Below are positions 60,769 to 64,000 of a stretch of DNA of 64,000 nucleotides, one piece after another (positions within the stretch are counted from its first letter, which is position 1; each line of letters begins with the position of its first letter). Under the pieces are notes generated by a model, which searched no databases, was not told where the DNA came from, and saw only the letters and a program-made list of their open reading frames with translations. Made by a program: the position numbers and the translations under genes. The stretch is from Paulownia fortunei (taxonomy: Eukaryota > Streptophyta > Magnoliopsida > Lamiales > Paulowniaceae): assembly GCA_019321725.1 (NCBI GenBank), contig CM033111.1, positions 10,540,001-10,604,000 of the forward strand, given 5' to 3'.

Positions 60769-63182
60769 TTCCTATGTCGTATGTCCCAATTTTATAAGCC
60801 TATGAAACTTAATAAAAGGTAGTTAACTTTTAACGATTGTATCTACCTCACTTCTTCCCATATACCCTAATTTTATGAACTCATATTATAATGCCCAATT
60901 CTCAATTCTCAATTCTCTCCTACATAGCCAATAATAAGCATTTTGCATGAATATGCATCTAATCAATGTGCATTATCAAATTATGGCATACAAATAGTAT
61001 GATTGCACGAACATGAGTAATTATTATTATATGTTTCAATTATGATTTAACATGCATTAGTATATGAAATATGAGATCAAACGTTCATTTCTTGATTTAA
61101 CATATTCCTTAAGTGCCCTTTTTGCAGTGAAAAGCTCGGTATCTCAGTTAAGGAAGATTGATGTATTGAATGGCCATGAAATGAATTATTTGTATTGCTC
61201 CATACTAGTTATATGCTAAAGTGATTAATTTCCTAAATATTTACTTGAAATATGTTACATTTGGCTAAGAACTAAAAGTATGCAAAATAGTGCAATTTGA
61301 TTGGTTGGTTGACTAGGTTGCATAAAACCATTCTAAACCGCATTGCACTTGATTATAACACCAAAGTATCAATTTTTGTCATCTCCTTAGCCCATGAACG
61401 TGGCTTTTGGCATGAGAAGACACCAAGCATGATGCAACCAATCATCACCGTCCACTTACCTCTCTTTGAAATGTCAAAGAAATCATTTTCATCCATATTT
61501 CTTGTGGAAGCACCTCAAAAACGACCAGCCCTTATTCTATAAGTTTCTTCCAAATTTCTATACTCTCATACTCACAAAAATTGAATTCAATCCATAGGAA
61601 TCCATAGAACACAAGCTAGAACAAGTTTTCATCCTTTTAAGCTTGACAACCGTTGATTTTGAAACTTAAATCCAACTTAATCAAGGTATATTCTTTTTCA
61701 ATGTTTCTTATGATGAATTTGTAGTATCTTGGATGATTACATGTTTTAGTATGCTTTTGTATGATTGAAAACTTAAGTAAGTTACACTTGAAGCCAAAAT
61801 CAAGCTAGTTAAGCTAATTTTTAGCACAATTGATAGTCTTGTGAAATTGTTTAATTTACTTGTTTCTATTGATTTTGTAATGCTTATATTGTGTTTGGAA
61901 GTTTCTTTGAATGATTGAAAACAATAGCAATTAGTTTGCTTAATTGAAGTTTAGAATCAATTTAAGTTAGAATCAAGTTTACGTCATTTTAATTCGGATT
62001 GTGTTCATATTTTAGGGGCTGCCCTAATAATTATGTTTGAATTATTAGTTATTTAATGGCTGCCCTAATGTTTAATATCTTGAATTATTAGTAAAATATG
62101 GAGTATGCATTGTTTTTAAGGTTATGTAATTGATATGTAATTCTTTATAAAAAATTGAAAAGTGTATATAAACTTTAACTAGAATAGACTAAATGATTTA
62201 TAAAAAGGATATTAAATGGTACATGATTTGATTATGTTAGGCCTTTAAAACATCCTATCTTCCAAAGAGATTGGCCTTTTCACTTAGCACAAAGTAGACT
62301 TGAGGTAAGTTGAAACTTTCATTTGCTATATCACAAGAATCATATAATGTTGTTCATTTTTTAATGTGATTGTTATTATTTGTGAAATGATGTAATGTTT
62401 GATGCATTTATGGTTTATGAAGCATGATACTATTAAGGATATAATGATGTTTTTGAAAAAGAAGTATGGTACTTGATTGATGGTCGGGTAGACAAGGAAC
62501 ATGGGAGGGACCGGCGGATCCAACAAATGGTGGCAAATACTTGAGGTTGAAAAACTGGTATAGGAAAGTCACAATGAATGAGATAGAATATGGTTAATAC
62601 CTAAGGTTGAAAGATCAAGTATGAAAACCCCGTATTATTTCTCTTATTGGCCAATCATTATGAACAGGTTTCGAAAACCACGATCTATCGCTATTTAATT
62701 AGGTACCACACTTCAAGGGCCCTAAAGAATGATTTATGAAAGAAAGTTATTAAATTAAATATTGCATTTAATCATTTATGTGATTTGTATGTACACTATT
62801 TGTTATTGCATCACCTTACTGAACCTTTAGCTTATTAGATTTATGTGATGTAGGTGGAAATGTACAAATTTAGAGGTTAACTGAGTCTCTAGAGTGGCCG
62901 GACAGAGATTTGTTCATATGCCATGCTTCAACTTGTTTTGTAGTTTATTTTGAAAACTCTGTTTTGTTTTTAAATAAACCGCTCTGTTATGGTTTTGTAA
63001 ATAGATGTACTCAGTTTTGATATATGTATATAGTGTGTTTAAAATGATTCAAGCTCTCTCTTATAGCTAAAAATGGGAACTTTTGTTAAAACCATAACTT
63101 TAGTATTGATGAAAAATTAACATTTCTTGACTTAACTGTATCAGCTTGTTTAGGCTATGCAGCTAGGTTAAGGGCTGTTACA
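60769..63182. mobile_element. Insertion H: probable solo LTR inside copia E
   Basis: 2,414 bp flanked by CATAT on both sides (60764-60768 and 63183-63187); removing it restores an open gag frame across the junction. The right end reads CTGTTACA, so on the minus strand it starts TGTAACAGCCC, a common Tekay/Del LTR start. The left end has TGTCGTATG at 60775 preceded by six extra bases, which is irregular. No ORF is supported. Confidence 0.65.
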
Positions 63183-64000
63183 CATATGGTACTAAGTGTC
63201 AAGCAAGACCCATCAAACCTCTATGTAGATGGAGTATCAAAACGTTGCACGACTTATGGATAATGTAGAGACGAGTCCATTCCATGGCATCTCCATGCTT
63301 TGTAGAGACCACAAATTTCCATTACATAGTCATTCCACGACTCATGCTAATGACAAAGTAAGGTAGCATTGTTATGTCATCTACTTTTGATGGTAGGCAT
63401 GGATTATTGGGTCCAACCCAATTTTATCCATATTTTCTTGAAATTAGAATTTCAAAAATTTCTTTTCTTGATTTTAATTCAAATGGGGTTATTTATTTTA
63501 ACCAATACCTCATCACCTTTTAATCTTAGTTTATTTAATATGTTTGCATTCAATTGATGGCAAGCAAATCATATGAAAACATTAAATAAAACCTATGCAT
63601 GAATCTAATACATACATAACTTGGATGATCATAGGTCAATCCTATGCAATCCATTTGAGCCAAAAATAGATCTAGGTCAGTTTAAGGGTAGTAAAATGGA
63701 AATAGAAACTAATTTCTATTACATGAATATATCTCATACATTCATGAGCCTTCTCTTGATTCTCCATCTTGGTTCTTCTTCTTGTTTGCCAAAAATAAAG
63801 TAAAAACCTCACCCTATGCGACTCTCATTTAAAAAATGTAAAGTACATATAAGGAAATAATAAAAGACTCGCAGGTCCCATTTTAAAATCCAAAAACATA
63901 ATAATCCAATCACATTGGTCAAAAGGCTCATGATCATCCCATACATGCCCATAAACACATCTCATGAATTTATTAAAGCCTGTAAATTTACCATCTATTT
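63183..64000 (-). pseudogene. Copia element E: further gag or leader sequence, runs off the edge
   Basis: The first part continues the gag frame of E (FLELQLRLMEF across the H junction). Beyond about 63400 no clear coding frame is visible; it could be N-terminal gag, leader or the start of the 5' LTR region. Confidence 0.45.

Noticed and set aside
1..64000. CRISPR arrays, operons or bacterial features
   Set aside because: No regularly spaced short repeats and no prokaryotic gene layout; everything fits a plant nuclear genome.

Overview
This window looks like an AT-rich, repeat-dense stretch of a eudicot plant genome. The evidence is long LTR retrotransposons of typical plant lineages, primer sites matching plant tRNA-Asp, nested insertions with target-site duplications (TSDs), MITE-like elements and one intron-containing host gene. 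The species cannot be named from the sequence alone. Only one host gene is well supported: a CCDC97/DUF2052-family gene on the minus strand (40877-46559, three exons). Almost everything else is mobile DNA.

Layout. (1) 1-4258: the 5' part of an Athila-type Ty3/gypsy element on the minus strand, running off the left edge. (2) 4262-6960: two diverged direct copies of an unidentified repeat of about 1 kb. (3) About 6961-13004 and 13005-19911: two minus-strand Athila-like elements (B and C) that kept gag and protease but have no reverse transcriptase or integrase. (4) 19912-23462 continuing at 37517-38770: a Ty1/copia element (D, minus), split by a probable solo LTR (G, 23463-37516, TSD TATGT), which is itself split by a complete Athila-type element (A, 24981-37035, plus strand, TSD ACTGT). 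(5) 40877-46559: the CCDC97-like gene, with a Tourist-like MITE in its long second intron. (6) 46560-50665: intergenic and degenerate sequence, with weak similarity to a gypsy-type gag in part. (7) 50666-64000: copia LTRs in opposite orientations, a TTAA-flanked 704-bp element, a hAT-like element with an LTR nested in it, and a copia element (E, minus) interrupted by another LTR-like insertion (H, TSD CATAT).

The most notable object is element A. It is 12,055 bp long, with two LTRs that differ by about 1% plus one 25-bp indel, a perfect tRNA-Asp primer site and a recognisable gag-PR-RT-RNaseH-IN order. Between integrase and the 3' LTR, where Athila elements usually carry an env-like ORF, it holds two extra coding regions. 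The first is an unidentified ORF with a Cys-rich motif behind a good TATA box. The second is an intronless, full-length copy of a LONELY GUY (LOG) cytokinin-activating phosphoribohydrolase gene, broken only by one in-frame TAG. The gag-pol region carries many frameshifts although the LTRs are young. Either the element was copied in trans by relatives, or the assembly has uncorrected single-base indels; a frameshift in the host CCDC97-like gene makes the second explanation worth testing.

Elements A, B and C also share a 6-bp-arm dyad (ACATTG-4 nt-CAATGT) in their 3' noncoding zones, next to G-rich tracts resembling the polypurine tract. This suggests a common replication or RNA signal in the family.
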